Source of the DNA: Trichlorobacter lovleyi
Lineage (GTDB): Bacteria > Desulfobacterota > Desulfuromonadia > Geobacterales > Pseudopelobacteraceae
Assembly: GCA_020721175.1 (NCBI GenBank)
Contig: DYNH01000003.1
Span: 1-32,290 of the forward strand
Reading direction: 5' to 3'
Length of the DNA: 32,290 nt
Below the pieces are notes generated by a model. It made no database searches and was not told the origin of the DNA. It worked only from the letters and a program-made list of their open reading frames with translations. The position numbers were made by a program, and so were the translations under genes. Positions 14,764 to 23,679 of the stretch are shown piece by piece; position 1 is the first letter of the stretch; the number at the start of each line of letters is the position of its first letter.

Positions 14764-15771
14764 TTACGTGAGGTTTATTGATTGAACAAGCAATACTGTG
14801 CTGCCGATACCAATCCTGTCACCCTGTTTAATTTCCATCTGGCTAACAGGTTCATTATTTATCGTAGTACCGTGAGTGCTTTGAAGGTCAATCAGCAGAA
14901 GTCTGCCGTTAATTATCTGTATAGCTGCGTGGCGGTCAGAGGCAAGTGGATCATCAATCAGTATATCGGAATTTTTTTTGCCCAGAACAGAGGGAATGGC
15001 CCCCCCGAGGCAGATCCCGCACCGGGCCCCTTCCAACACCTTAAGTACCAGTTGATCATCAGGATTTACTGATTGACTGCCTTCTGTGCCAATCTGCTCT
15101 TTCTCATCCTCCACCATAAAAAGCCTGACCAGCCCTTCAAGTGTCAAGCTGAATGCATCTGGCGATTCCATGGCGTTTAATTGCTGATAAACAAGTGCCA
15201 ATATCCGACAAGAAGCTTCGCCTGATGTATAAGACAACATCTGCTTGTCAACCGAAAAATCTGCCTGACGTTTAAACTGGGGGTCAGACCAGTAATCTGA
15301 AATCTTTGTTCCCCTGTAAAAATAAAAGAAATTACAGTAGCCACAATTTTCCAGCATTATCATGGCATCAGAACCATCTGAACAGATACTTGACAGCCTG
15401 TCCTTCAAATCAATCGTATTGACTGGCCCATGGATATATGGCCTGTTCTGCACCATTACCAGCAGACTTTTCAAAAGTACAGGGTCTGTCTCGTGCAGAG
15501 AAATAAGACCAGAGCCATGACTTACATCTGCAAGGCGTGAACAGAAATTTGTAATTGTAAGTGGAGAAATTTTTTTACCCAATAACAGACCGGCTGCAAA
15601 TGGTTGCCCCTGAAAAATAAAAAGCAGAAGCAGCAGGTCTCCGGTGGATATTTTCAGGTAACCGGTAAACAATGAACCTGAAGCGCCAGAAAGCAGCTTA
15701 ACCAGGGTATCACGGCTGTAAGCAGCTTCTTCAGAATATGTATTTCCTTTAGGCAGGTTAAGGTATGACAT
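14764..15771 (-). CDS. FHA-domain signalling protein
   Basis: A 335-residue cytoplasmic protein from ATG 15771 (MSYLNLPKGN); a TTG at 15807 is possible and neither has a strong ribosome site. The C-terminal 95 residues are an FHA domain, which binds phosphothreonine peptides: SVLGKKNSDILIDDP, ASDRHAAI (the SxxH recognition motif) and DLQSTHGTTINNEPV. The N-terminal 230 residues (ASGSLFTGYLKIS, GQPFAAGLLLGKKI) have the feel of a DUF4388-type sensory/scaffold domain, but I am not certain. It heads the minus-strand set FHA, DUF454, selenoprotein candidate and RluB-type gene, divergent from aroC. Confidence 0.8.
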   Translation of the reverse strand: MSYLNLPKGNTYSEEAAYSRDTLVKLLSGASGSLFTGYLKISTGDLLLLLFIFQGQPFAAGLLLGKKISPLTITNFCSRLADVSHGSGLISLHETDPVLLKSLLVMVQNRPYIHGPVNTIDLKDRLSSICSDGSDAMIMLENCGYCNFFYFYRGTKISDYWSDPQFKRQADFSVDKQMLSYTSGEASCRILALVYQQLNAMESPDAFSLTLEGLVRLFMVEDEKEQIGTEGSQSVNPDDQLVLKVLEGARCGICLGGAIPSVLGKKNSDILIDDPLASDRHAAIQIINGRLLLIDLQSTHGTTINNEPVSQMEIKQGDRIGIGSTVLLVQSINLT

Positions 15772-15821
15772 GGAAAGAACTATAAAGCCTGGTTGTTTCT
15801 CTGTCAAGTTGCCGGTTTTTC

Positions 15822-15850
15822 TTGCCCTGGACTTGATGCAATGTTAATCT
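15822..15850 (+). promoter_or_regulatory. Possible promoter for the aroC operon
   Basis: TTGCCC (15822-15827), 17 bases and TAATCT (15845-15850) lie 36 bases before the aroC start, in the 115-base divergent gap with the FHA gene. The match to consensus is partial. Confidence 0.3.
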
Positions 15851-15886
15851 TCAGAATCCGATCAAACTGCTGGAGATAATTTTTAT

Positions 15887-17065
15887 ATGCGTTATATAAC
15901 AGCCGGCGAATCACACGGCCCACAGTTGACTGCCATCATTGAAGGACTGCCCGCAGGACTTGAGATATTGCCCACAGCAATCGATCAGCAGCTTGCCCGT
16001 CGTCAACATGGCTATGGCCGTGGTGGCCGCATGAAGATCGAACAAGACAGGTCAGATATACTATCCGGTGTCCGCTGGGGTAAAACCATGGGATCTCCGG
16101 TAACCATCACAATTAAGAATCGTGACTGGGAAAACTGGCTGGAAAAGATGTCCCCATTGCCGGAATTTGATGGCATGGCTGAAGCGGTAACCCGTCCGCG
16201 TCCAGGCCACGCCGATCTGGCAGGTGCCATGAAGTATGCACACCGTGATGTCCGTAATATACTGGAGCGTTCAAGCGCAAGAGAAACTGCCGCTCGAGTG
16301 GCAGTAGGTGCAGTGGCCAGAGTTCTGCTTGAGACGCTGGGTATCCGTATCGGGGGTGTGGTTACAGAGATTGGCGGGATTGTGTCCAGTTCTGTTTCTG
16401 TTTCATACCCACAACAGTGGGATGATGCCGCTGCATCAGAACTGTACTGTTGTGATCCGTCAGTTGAGGCTGAGATAAAAAATCTGATTGATCGTGCAAA
16501 GACCTCCGGTGACACCCTGGGTGGTGTGGTTGAGGTACATGTGTTGGGATTACCGCCTGGCCTGGGCAGTTGTATGCAGTGGGACCGCAAGCTTGATGCC
16601 AGGTTGGCTATGGCCATGATGAGTATCCAGGCTATCAAGGGTGTGGAAATTGGTTTGGGGTTTGAAGTAGCGCGTCTTCCTGGCTCAAAGGTACATGACG
16701 AAATCATCTGGAATCCAGAAAGATTACAGGATGGCAACAGCACAGCTTATCAACGTATTACAAACAACGCGGGAGGCATTGAAGGTGGCATGACCAATGG
16801 CGAGCCCCTGGTGATCAGGGCTGCAATGAAACCTATACCTACACTCTACACCCCCCTTCGTTCAGTGGATATAATTTCTCACGAGCCTTTTCAGGCATCG
16901 GTTGAACGTTCCGACACATGTGCAGTTCCGGCAGCCCTGGTCGTGGCTGAAGCGGTTGTGGCGATTGAGCTGGCTCAAGCCATGCTGGAAAAATTTGGCG
17001 GTGACTCTATGGCTGAAATCATCAAAAACAGGGATAACTATCTGGCCAGTCTGCGTGACTTCTGA
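15887..17065 (+). CDS. aroC: Chorismate synthase
   Basis: A 392-residue enzyme that makes chorismate from EPSP using reduced flavin, the last shikimate step. Signatures: [18 protein letters not shown] at the start, [28 protein letters not shown], and [29 protein letters not shown] is the C-terminal FMN/substrate signature. Length is normal. GGAG lies about 11 bases before ATG 15887. The stop TGA shares a base with the aroK start. The chorismate made here feeds mqnA further down this strand and aromatic amino acids. Confidence 0.98.
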   Translation: MRYITAGESHGPQLTAIIEGLPAGLEILPTAIDQQLARRQHGYGRGGRMKIEQDRSDILSGVRWGKTMGSPVTITIKNRDWENWLEKMSPLPEFDGMAEAVTRPRPGHADLAGAMKYAHRDVRNILERSSARETAARVAVGAVARVLLETLGIRIGGVVTEIGGIVSSSVSVSYPQQWDDAAASELYCCDPSVEAEIKNLIDRAKTSGDTLGGVVEVHVLGLPPGLGSCMQWDRKLDARLAMAMMSIQAIKGVEIGLGFEVARLPGSKVHDEIIWNPERLQDGNSTAYQRITNNAGGIEGGMTNGEPLVIRAAMKPIPTLYTPLRSVDIISHEPFQASVERSDTCAVPAALVVAEAVVAIELAQAMLEKFGGDSMAEIIKNRDNYLASLRDF

Positions 17066-17592
17066 TGCGACAATCAATTATTCTAACCGGCCCGATGGGA
17101 AGTGGAAAAACCAGTGTGGGGAAGTTACTTGCAAAAAAACTGGGGTTTCATTTTAATGACCTTGACGAGATGATCTGTTCACAGACTAAAAAAACCATTA
17201 GCCAACTGTTTTGTGACTATGGTGAAGACGCCTTCAGGGATATTGAATCTAACATACTTGCAACTACGGTTAAAGACGATGGGATGGTGCTTTCAACCGG
17301 TGGAGGTGTTGTCTTGAGGGAGCAGAATCGTTTGCTGCTTCAAAAATCAGGACTTATTGTCAATCTTAAGGCATCTCTGGAGGAGCTATCCAGACGTCTT
17401 GCCCTTGCCGAAGATCGGCCCCTTCTCAAAGGTAATGAGCCTTTAGAGACTCTTATTTCAAGGATGATAACCGATCGGGAGCTGTTTTACGCGGATGCAG
17501 ACATAAGAATTGACACCACAATGAAAACATTGGAAGATGTCTCCACTGAAATCCTTCAATTCTACTCCAAAAGGCAGCAGGGAAAACTGTGA
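17065..17592 (+). CDS. aroK: Shikimate kinase
   Basis: A 175-residue P-loop kinase that phosphorylates shikimate at the 3-hydroxyl. Walker A is GPMGSGKTS (9-17); DLDEMI binds shikimate, FRDIE is the shikimate-binding Arg region, STGGGVV the next substrate loop, and the adenine-lid Arg is in EDRPLL. TGATG overlap with aroC and GTGA overlap with aroB show tight coupling. AroK and AroL paralogs cannot be separated from sequence alone. Confidence 0.97.
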   Translation: MRQSIILTGPMGSGKTSVGKLLAKKLGFHFNDLDEMICSQTKKTISQLFCDYGEDAFRDIESNILATTVKDDGMVLSTGGGVVLREQNRLLLQKSGLIVNLKASLEELSRRLALAEDRPLLKGNEPLETLISRMITDRELFYADADIRIDTTMKTLEDVSTEILQFYSKRQQGKL

Positions 17593-18668
17593 AAACCATT
17601 ACTATCAATCTTGGACTGCATTCATATGATATAGCTATCGGTGAAGGTCTTCTGCCAGGTATAGGTTCTGCCTGCAAGGCTATGGGGCTTGGCAGTAATG
17701 TTGCCGTAGTCACTAATCCAACGGTTTCAACCCTCTATTCCGATGTTGTTATATCAGCTCTAAAAGATGCCGGATTTTCTCCTTTTGTGATAGAAATCCA
17801 AGATGGGGAAGAGTACAAAAACTGCTCTACTCTGCAACGGATTTACGATTGTCTGATTGATGCCGGTATGGATCGCCGTTCCTTTATCATAGCACTGGGT
17901 GGTGGTGTGGTAGGTGATATTGCCGGTTTTGCATCGGCTACTTTTTTGAGAGGCATACCTTTTATCCAGATTCCTACAACCCTGCTGGCACAGGTTGACA
18001 GCAGTGTCGGTGGTAAAACCGGTATAGACCATCCTTCCGGTAAAAATTTGATTGGTGCCTTTTATCAGCCCCATCTTGTCTTTTCAGATACAGGTACACT
18101 GAAAACTCTGGAGAAAAGACATTATCTGGCAGGATTAGCAGAAGTGGTAAAGTATGGTGTAGTGCTTGATGCCGATCTCTTTTTACTGCTTGAAGCCGAA
18201 GTAGAGGGCCTGCTTAAACGTGATTCCGACTTGCTTGCCAGGATTATTGCCCGCTGTTGCGAGATAAAGGCAGCAGTGGTTGAAGAAGATGAAAAAGAGT
18301 CTGGATTACGAGCTGTTTTAAATTATGGTCATACACTAGGCCATGCATTTGAAACCATTTCAGGATATCAAGGCATGGTACATGGTGAGGCTGTTGCATC
18401 CGGGATGGTCCAAGCCGCTGTACTTTCAGCTTCTGAGGGTTATTGCACTGAAACGGATGTGCAGAGAATAACTCTGCTTTTACAGAGCCTGAAACTGCCT
18501 GTAACAGCCCCGCAGGCCACGTTTGATGAACTGGTTAATGCAATTTCCAAAGACAAGAAAAACAGATCAGGCTCTATCAAATTTGTATGTAACCAAGGCA
18601 TCGGTTCACACAGCTTCCATTATTTTACCCCGGCACGTTTGGCCGAAGTCTGTTGCTCAGGGAGGTAG
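17589..18668 (+). CDS. aroB: 3-dehydroquinate synthase
   Basis: A 359-residue NAD- and metal-dependent enzyme that cyclises DAHP to 3-dehydroquinate. The GTG start overlaps the aroK stop; a GGGA ribosome site lies within the aroK end. Signatures: IQDGEEYKN, IALGGGVVGDIAGFASAT, IPTTLLAQVDSSVGGKTGIDHPSGKN (given here as TTLLAQVDSSVGGKTGID), LAEVVKYGVV, and NYGHTLGHAFE, HGEAVASGM with the metal ligands. Length is normal and all key residues appear present. The stop lies 8 bases before the TPR gene start. Confidence 0.98.
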   Translation: MKTITINLGLHSYDIAIGEGLLPGIGSACKAMGLGSNVAVVTNPTVSTLYSDVVISALKDAGFSPFVIEIQDGEEYKNCSTLQRIYDCLIDAGMDRRSFIIALGGGVVGDIAGFASATFLRGIPFIQIPTTLLAQVDSSVGGKTGIDHPSGKNLIGAFYQPHLVFSDTGTLKTLEKRHYLAGLAEVVKYGVVLDADLFLLLEAEVEGLLKRDSDLLARIIARCCEIKAAVVEEDEKESGLRAVLNYGHTLGHAFETISGYQGMVHGEAVASGMVQAAVLSASEGYCTETDVQRITLLLQSLKLPVTAPQATFDELVNAISKDKKNRSGSIKFVCNQGIGSHSFHYFTPARLAEVCCSGR

Positions 18669-18676
18669 ATGCGTTT

Positions 18677-20164
18677 ATGCAGCTATCAACGGAATCCTTC
18701 TGGAGTGAGATTAAGGTACTTGAGGATCGGCTGAAGAGTACCCCTGATTCTTACTGTTTTGCCCAGCTTGCGGACGTCTATCTGCGCGCCGGTCTTCTCG
18801 ATGACGCACTTTCGGTTTCCCGTTCAGGTGTGGCCAGGTATCCAGGTTTTGTGGCAGGTCAATTGTCTCTAGCAAGGACATGCCATCAAAAAGGGCTGAT
18901 TGACGAATGCCGCAAGGCTCTTGAAGTTGTCACAACAGCGGTACCTGATCATGCCGAGGCACAGAGAATGCTTGCTCGCCTTTACTCCGAATCAGGCCGA
19001 GGACAAGAGGCGATACATGCTCTTCAGGTACTGCTTGATTTAAATCCTGAAGATATATCTGCCAGACATGAGCTAGATGCATTGCAGCGAAGATTTCAGA
19101 ATATTATTCTGGAAGATGAACTTGAGCTGATTGAATTTACAGAAGCTGATATTGTTGAAGAGATTGATGAACAACAGGATTCACATGCAGAACCGCTTAA
19201 AAAGAGCGAGGATGCTATAGCACATCCATATCCGGATATCACTGAACAACCAGAGATAATGCAAACGGGATCAGGATGTACAGATGAAAAAGAGATTACC
19301 GAATCTGCTGAAGTTGGTCTTTCGCCAGATTTGGGTGCCGTCTGGGCAAGTCAGGAACAGGAACTGCTTGAACCTGCAACTGTTCAGCCGACTTTGGTTG
19401 AGACTCCGCCTGATCTTGATTCCATCTGGGGACCATCTGAACACGAAATTGCAGAACCTGCCGGGTTTGGACTGTCAACAGATTCAGGTTCTGTCTGGAC
19501 AAGTACGGAACAGGAACTGCCCGAACCTGCAACTGTTCAGCCGGTTATGGTTGAAGCACCACCTGACCTTGATTCCATCTGGGCACCGCCTGAACAAGAA
19601 ATTACAGAACCTGCCGGGTTTGGACTGTCAACAGATTCAGGTTCTGTCTGGGCAAGTACGGAACAGGAACTGCCCGAACCTGCAACTGTTCAGTCAACTT
19701 TGGTTGAGACACCAACTGATCTTGATTCCATCTGGGCACCGCCTGAACAAGAGACTGCCGAACCTGCTGTCACCTTACCAGAACCCGGTGTTATGCTTTC
19801 CAATTATACAGAAGTTGAAAAGGCTGCTGAAAAACCGGAGGAAGCCCCAATCGGTAATGAAAAAGATCCGTTGGTTACATCAACAATGGCAGAACTTTAC
19901 GCTTCTCAGGGGCACGTTGACAAGGCTATATTTATTTACCGCAACATTATTGCAAACACACCTTCTGACCAGACAGCATCTGCGAGACTGACTGAACTGG
20001 AACAATCCTTGCGCCCTGTTGAAATTGCAAGAGTGCCTGATTCAATGTTTGATCTTGCTTCAGAACCTGTCATGGTTCCAGCAGTCGGTATTTCAGATCA
20101 GGCAAAAGTCATTATTCTTGAAGGCTGGCTTGATAACATCCGGAGGTTACGTAAATGCCGATAA
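18677..20164 (+). CDS. TPR protein with three 51-residue Trp/Glu/Pro repeats
   Basis: A 495-residue cytoplasmic protein from ATG 18677 (MQLSTESFWS), downstream of GGAGG in the end of aroB. The N-terminal 140 residues are TPR-like helical repeats (CFAQLADVYLRAGLLDDALS, LSLARTCHQKGLIDECRKAL, RMLARLYSESGRGQEAIHAL). The middle is acidic and low-complexity, with three tandem 51-residue units (DNA 19319-19777). A last TPR pair follows (STMAELYASQGHVDKAIFIYRN). It overlaps the roadblock gene by 10 bases. TPR plus roadblock suggests a scaffold for a small GTPase or polarity system, as in MglA/MglB-type modules; this is inference. Its position between aroB and aroQ implies co-transcription with amino-acid biosynthesis. 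Confidence 0.85.
   Translation: MQLSTESFWSEIKVLEDRLKSTPDSYCFAQLADVYLRAGLLDDALSVSRSGVARYPGFVAGQLSLARTCHQKGLIDECRKALEVVTTAVPDHAEAQRMLARLYSESGRGQEAIHALQVLLDLNPEDISARHELDALQRRFQNIILEDELELIEFTEADIVEEIDEQQDSHAEPLKKSEDAIAHPYPDITEQPEIMQTGSGCTDEKEITESAEVGLSPDLGAVWASQEQELLEPATVQPTLVETPPDLDSIWGPSEHEIAEPAGFGLSTDSGSVWTSTEQELPEPATVQPVMVEAPPDLDSIWAPPEQEITEPAGFGLSTDSGSVWASTEQELPEPATVQSTLVETPTDLDSIWAPPEQETAEPAVTLPEPGVMLSNYTEVEKAAEKPEEAPIGNEKDPLVTSTMAELYASQGHVDKAIFIYRNIIANTPSDQTASARLTELEQSLRPVEIARVPDSMFDLASEPVMVPAVGISDQAKVIILEGWLDNIRRLRKCR
19319..19777 (+). repeat. Three tandem 153-bp coding repeats
   Basis: Units start at 19319, 19472 and 19625, at an exact 153-base period; for example CCGGGTTTGGACTGTCAACA recurs at 19461 and 19614. 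Each unit contains two half-repeats with the core [GD]S[VI]W-x3-EQE-x2-EPA, so the core appears six times. Units 2 and 3 are the most alike, which points to recent duplication. Confidence 0.9.
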
Positions 20165-20517
20165 GAGAAAAACTAAGGGCAATGCTTGGACAGGTTGAAG
20201 GCGCATTTGCTGTAACTTTAATGGGCTATGATTGTATTGCCATTGATGAGGTAAAAAATGGCGATGCAGGATTTGATGTACATGCAATGACTGTTGAATT
20301 TGGCACCGTTGTAAAAGAATTACGTCATACTATTAATGTGGTTGGTGCTGGTAAAATGGAGGAAATCATCATTACCACAGGATCTGCACGTGTGATTATA
20401 AGGATTTTAAACGACGAATTTTTTGCTGCTTTTGCGCTACCCAGAGAAGCAAGCCTGGGTAAGGCACGCTACACATTAAGGGTCAACGCATTATCTCTTA
20501 TAGAGGCATTGTCCTGA
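20155..20517 (+). CDS. Roadblock/LC7-domain protein
   Basis: A 120-residue single-domain protein. [33 protein letters not shown] and the later [28 protein letters not shown] show the helix-sheet order of a roadblock fold, whose members bind or regulate small Ras-like GTPases (for example MglB). GGAGG lies 8 bases before ATG 20155, inside the TPR gene, which it overlaps by 10 bases. No GTPase gene is present in the window. Two bases separate its stop from aroQ. Confidence 0.85.
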   Translation: MPIREKLRAMLGQVEGAFAVTLMGYDCIAIDEVKNGDAGFDVHAMTVEFGTVVKELRHTINVVGAGKMEEIIITTGSARVIIRILNDEFFAAFALPREASLGKARYTLRVNALSLIEALS

Positions 20518-20519
20518 TC

Positions 20520-20954
20520 ATGAGAATACTTGTGATTCATGGACCTAATCTTAACCTTCTGGGTAAACGTGAACCTGAAATATACGGGACACTTTCCTTG
20601 AATGATATAAATCAGGCACTGGAGACCCTGGGGGCAGAATTCGGGTGCAGCCTGAGGTTTTTTCAGTCAAATAACGAAGGGTTACTGGTGGATGAAATCC
20701 AGCAGGCCCCTGAAAATTATGACGCTATTCTCATTAATCCAGCCGCTTATACCCATACCAGCATTGCACTGCGGGACTCACTTTCTGCAATAGGACTTCC
20801 CTTTGTGGAGGTTCATCTCTCAAATATCCATCGCCGCGAAGAATTCAGACATCACAGCTACCTGGCACCACTGGCCCTGGGGCAGATCTCCGGTTTTGGA
20901 CTGGACAGCTACCTGCTTGGCTTAAGGGCTCTTTTCAATTACATAAAAAACTAG
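20520..20954 (+). CDS. aroQ: 3-dehydroquinate dehydratase, type II
   Basis: A 144-residue class II enzyme that converts 3-dehydroquinate to 3-dehydroshikimate. Signatures: [17 protein letters not shown] with the catalytic Tyr near 22, [49 protein letters not shown]. Length and all catalytic residues fit. It follows the roadblock gene by two bases, so it belongs to the aroC-initiated transcript. Confidence 0.98.
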   Translation: MRILVIHGPNLNLLGKREPEIYGTLSLNDINQALETLGAEFGCSLRFFQSNNEGLLVDEIQQAPENYDAILINPAAYTHTSIALRDSLSAIGLPFVEVHLSNIHRREEFRHHSYLAPLALGQISGFGLDSYLLGLRALFNYIKN

Positions 20955-21016
20955 TTTACAACAGAACAAAAAAATATCTGATTTTAAAGAATTATGTTGA
21001 GGAGATCTTTTTAGTT

Positions 21017-22087
21017 ATGCTAAAAAGCAGACGCCAAAAACTGCTGCCGTTCTTTGAAAAACATAAACTGGACATACTTTTGATAGAACACAACGTAAAT
21101 TTACGTTATCTGTCAGGATTCAGTGGTTCTGAAGGTGCCTTGCTGCTTAAGCCGGATTGTAGTGGCTGGTTTGTCTGTGATTCACGTTACACCATACAGG
21201 CAACTGATGAGGTGAGTGACCTGAAAGTTATAGAACAGGTACAGCGTCAAAAAGGGATAGCTGATCTGATTATTCATTCAGGTGCCGTCAGGGCAGGATA
21301 CGAATCTTCCCATACATCTGTAAGCAAACATCATGGGCTGCAGAATCTTTTGCCTAAGGTAGCTCTGGTTCCAATAGATCAGGAACTGGACACAATACGT
21401 AACTGCAAGGATGACTACGAAATTAAGCAAATGGCTGAAGTGGCCGGGTTAGCCTCTGCATCGCTTGAAGCAACTCTTCCGCTGTTACGTCCCGGGATAG
21501 CAGAATCCTGGTTTGCACTGCAACTGGAGTTTGAAATGCGACGTCGTGGAGCAGAAGGGCGTGGCTTTGATTTTATCGTAGCCTCTGGAACAAGGGGGGC
21601 TATGCCGCACGGAAAGGCATCTGAAAAGCTTGTTCTTTCTGGCGAACTGGTTACCATTGATTTTGGAGCTGTAAAAAACGGTTACTATTCTGATGAAACC
21701 GTTACAGTGGCAATCGGAACCATAAACGAAAGACAAAGGCAGATATACCAGACCGTGCTTGATGCACATGATCTTGCTGTTTCCGTTGTTAAACCAGGAA
21801 TTTCATGCAGGGATGTTGATGCTGTAGCCCGTGATTATATTAAAAATCAGGGCTTTGGCAATTACTTTGGCCACGGACTCGGACATGGAGTTGGTCTGGA
21901 TGTACATGAAAAACCGGTGATATCTCCGCGCAGTGATTCAGTGGTAGAAGAAGGGATGATCTTTACCATCGAACCTGGCATTTACATACCGGAATTTGGC
22001 GGCGTAAGGATAGAAGACACAATAGTCGTTACAGCAGACGGTTGCAGACTGCTAACTAACTGTCCAAAACATCTGATTGAATTGTAA
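21017..22087 (+). CDS. Xaa-Pro aminopeptidase (M24 family)
   Basis: A 356-residue cytosolic metallopeptidase that removes N-terminal residues preceding proline. An N-terminal creatinase-like domain (RYLSGFSGSEGALLL, FVCDSRYTIQATDE) precedes the pita-bread domain. Metal ligands are visible in TIDFGAVKNGYYSDETVT (two Asp), GHGLGHGVGLDVHE (His), TIEPGIYIP and GVRIEDT (two Glu). GAGGAG lies 12 bases before ATG 21017, somewhat far. In Geobacter-type genomes this gene normally sits between aroQ and accB, which fits here except for the inserted restriction genes. Confidence 0.93.
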   Translation: MLKSRRQKLLPFFEKHKLDILLIEHNVNLRYLSGFSGSEGALLLKPDCSGWFVCDSRYTIQATDEVSDLKVIEQVQRQKGIADLIIHSGAVRAGYESSHTSVSKHHGLQNLLPKVALVPIDQELDTIRNCKDDYEIKQMAEVAGLASASLEATLPLLRPGIAESWFALQLEFEMRRRGAEGRGFDFIVASGTRGAMPHGKASEKLVLSGELVTIDFGAVKNGYYSDETVTVAIGTINERQRQIYQTVLDAHDLAVSVVKPGISCRDVDAVARDYIKNQGFGNYFGHGLGHGVGLDVHEKPVISPRSDSVVEEGMIFTIEPGIYIPEFGGVRIEDTIVVTADGCRLLTNCPKHLIEL

Positions 22088-22111
22088 ATCAGGCAAGGAG
22101 AAATTTACCAA

Positions 22112-22996
22112 GTGCAATACCAGGAAACAGAAGTTGATGACTTTTCAGCGACGGTTGTACTGAAAAGTTCTGAATATTCCCCTAACAGGTGTGCCTACGA
22201 TAATAAGAAGGCAGGTGTTTGGCTTTTTCAAGCAGATTGTATTGAATTTATGGACGCACTGATTAAACAATATCCGTTTGGTAAATTTGATATGATTTTT
22301 GCAGATCCGCCATATTTTCTCTCAAACGGTGGTATAACATGTCATGCTGGCAAAATGGTTAAAGTTGATAAGGGTAAATGGGACAAATCAAATGGTCCAG
22401 AATTAAATCATCAGTTTATTTTAGACTGGCTTTCCAGATGCCAGAAGATATTAAAGCCAAATGGCACAATCTGGGTTTCAGGTACGCATCATGTTATCTA
22501 TTCCGTAGGTTATGCCATGCAGCAACTTGGAATGAAGATACTTAACGACATAACATGGGAAAAACCAAATCCACCTCCCAATTTATCATGCAGATACTTT
22601 ACCCATTCTGCCGAAACGGTAATATGGGCGGCAAAAAATGAAAAGTCCAAGCATTGCTTCAATTACGAAAAAATGCGAGAAGCCAACAATGACAAACAGA
22701 TGAAAACAGTCTGGAACATCAAGGCCCCTGCTGGCAATGAAAAGGTATTCGGTAAACATCCTACTCAAAAGCCTTTACAACTGCTTGAAAGAATTATTCT
22801 GGCAAGCACAAATGAAGACAATCTGGTATTTGATCCGTTTTCTGGAAGTTCTACAACAGGTATCGCAGCCATAAAAAACAAAAGAAAATTTGTCGGATGT
22901 GAACTTGAAACTGATTTTATAGCGTTATCGTTAAAACGCCTCGAAATGGTAATAAATAAAATGTCAGAAAATCCGGATTCATCCAGAGAGATATAA
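22112..22996 (+). CDS. Type II DNA adenine methyltransferase (beta class, DpnA/HindIII-like)
   Basis: A 294-residue modification enzyme. The GTG start has AAGGAG 11 bases upstream. Motif IV DPPY (65-68, in FADPPYFLSNGGITCHAGK) comes before motif I FDPFSGSSTTG (240-250), the order of beta-class N6-adenine or N4-cytosine methylases; DPPY favours adenine. PNLSCRYFTHSAETVIWA and GKHPTQKPLQLLERII are close to what I recall from DpnA- and HindIII-type enzymes. The recognition sequence cannot be deduced. The stop TAA shares one base with the endonuclease start. It protects host DNA from the partner enzyme. Base composition is AT-rich compared with the genes before it. Confidence 0.92.
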   Translation: MQYQETEVDDFSATVVLKSSEYSPNRCAYDNKKAGVWLFQADCIEFMDALIKQYPFGKFDMIFADPPYFLSNGGITCHAGKMVKVDKGKWDKSNGPELNHQFILDWLSRCQKILKPNGTIWVSGTHHVIYSVGYAMQQLGMKILNDITWEKPNPPPNLSCRYFTHSAETVIWAAKNEKSKHCFNYEKMREANNDKQMKTVWNIKAPAGNEKVFGKHPTQKPLQLLERIILASTNEDNLVFDPFSGSSTTGIAAIKNKRKFVGCELETDFIALSLKRLEMVINKMSENPDSSREI

Positions 22997-23544
22997 TGAA
23001 AACTGGCGGTTATGGTGGAGGCAATACTATTACCGGACTTAATTTTGAAGCAAAAGTGGACTTGCAGAAATTGCTTTCTGTGCTTCCTGGCTACAAAATT
23101 AATAAAAATGTCAACAAGGCAGGTGTAAATGTTTATTTTGAAGGCATACCTGTAGCCAGATGCTTCAGAAAACATGACTTTTATGTTTTTTTGAATGAAT
23201 CAGGCATTGACTGGAAACAGATAATTTCAAAAAGACTACTGCCAGATGATGCAATGCTGGTATCTAACATAAAAACTTTATTCATAATAGAAGTAAAATA
23301 TCAACAGGTTGCAGGCTCTGTTGATGAAAAATTGCAGACGTCTGATTTCAAAAGAAAACAGTATCTAAAACTGGTTGCTTCATTGGGATTGACAGTAGAA
23401 TACGTTTATGTACTGAACGACTGGTTTAAAAAACCGGAATACAAAGACGTGCTGGATTATATTAACAGCGTTAATTGTCATTATAAATTCAGTGAACTTC
23501 CTTTATATTGGCTTGGTTTACCTGTAAAAAGATTTGAGGAATAA
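22996..23544 (+). CDS. Putative type II restriction endonuclease, PD-(D/E)xK fold
   Basis: A 182-residue protein overlapping the methylase stop by one base (TAATG). The start carries a Gly-rich GGYGGGNTITGLNFEAK, a motif I associate with a group of PD-(D/E)xK nucleases. The probable active site is PDD (83-85) with IIEVKYQ, where Glu99-x-Lys101 supply the catalytic pair, followed by KLQTSDFKRKQYLKLV. Its place directly behind an adenine methylase strongly supports a restriction role. The site cut is unknown. It looks intact: no frameshift and a plausible length. Confidence 0.8.
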   Translation: MKTGGYGGGNTITGLNFEAKVDLQKLLSVLPGYKINKNVNKAGVNVYFEGIPVARCFRKHDFYVFLNESGIDWKQIISKRLLPDDAMLVSNIKTLFIIEVKYQQVAGSVDEKLQTSDFKRKQYLKLVASLGLTVEYVYVLNDWFKKPEYKDVLDYINSVNCHYKFSELPLYWLGLPVKRFEE

Positions 23545-23555
23545 GGACTAAACCT

Positions 23556-23577
23556 TTATAGTCACTATAATTTTTTT
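23556..23577 (+). terminator. Weak terminator-like hairpin after the restriction genes
   Basis: TTATAG-TCA-CTATAA followed by a run of seven T, 11 bases after the endonuclease stop. The stem is AT-rich and weak, so termination may be partial. Confidence 0.4.
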
Positions 23578-23679
23578 ATACTAGCCCCGCAGCATTGCCC
23601 CAGATTGCTGTTCCGCCATCAAAACAAATCGTCCCGAAGGGGCGTGGGTTGCCTAAATTTATTAAAAAGGAGAACTAAT

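Noticed and set aside
16012-16743. 243-codon minus-strand frame opposite aroC
   Set aside because: Long antisense frame produced by codon bias of aroC; Ser/Pro/Thr-rich with no motifs.
19319-19777. Tandem repeats as a CRISPR array or intergenic satellite
   Set aside because: Period is 153 bp, a multiple of three, with no unique spacers, and the reading frame is kept through all units.
19284-19991. 235-codon frame shifted within the TPR gene
   Set aside because: A shadow of the 153-bp coding repeats; the real frame has TPR motifs and a ribosome site.
22112-23544. Assigning AAGCTT or GATC as the restriction site
   Set aside because: Motif resemblance alone does not fix specificity; AAGCTT occurs several times in the window (for example near 1126, 1251 and 16587), so avoidance gives no help.
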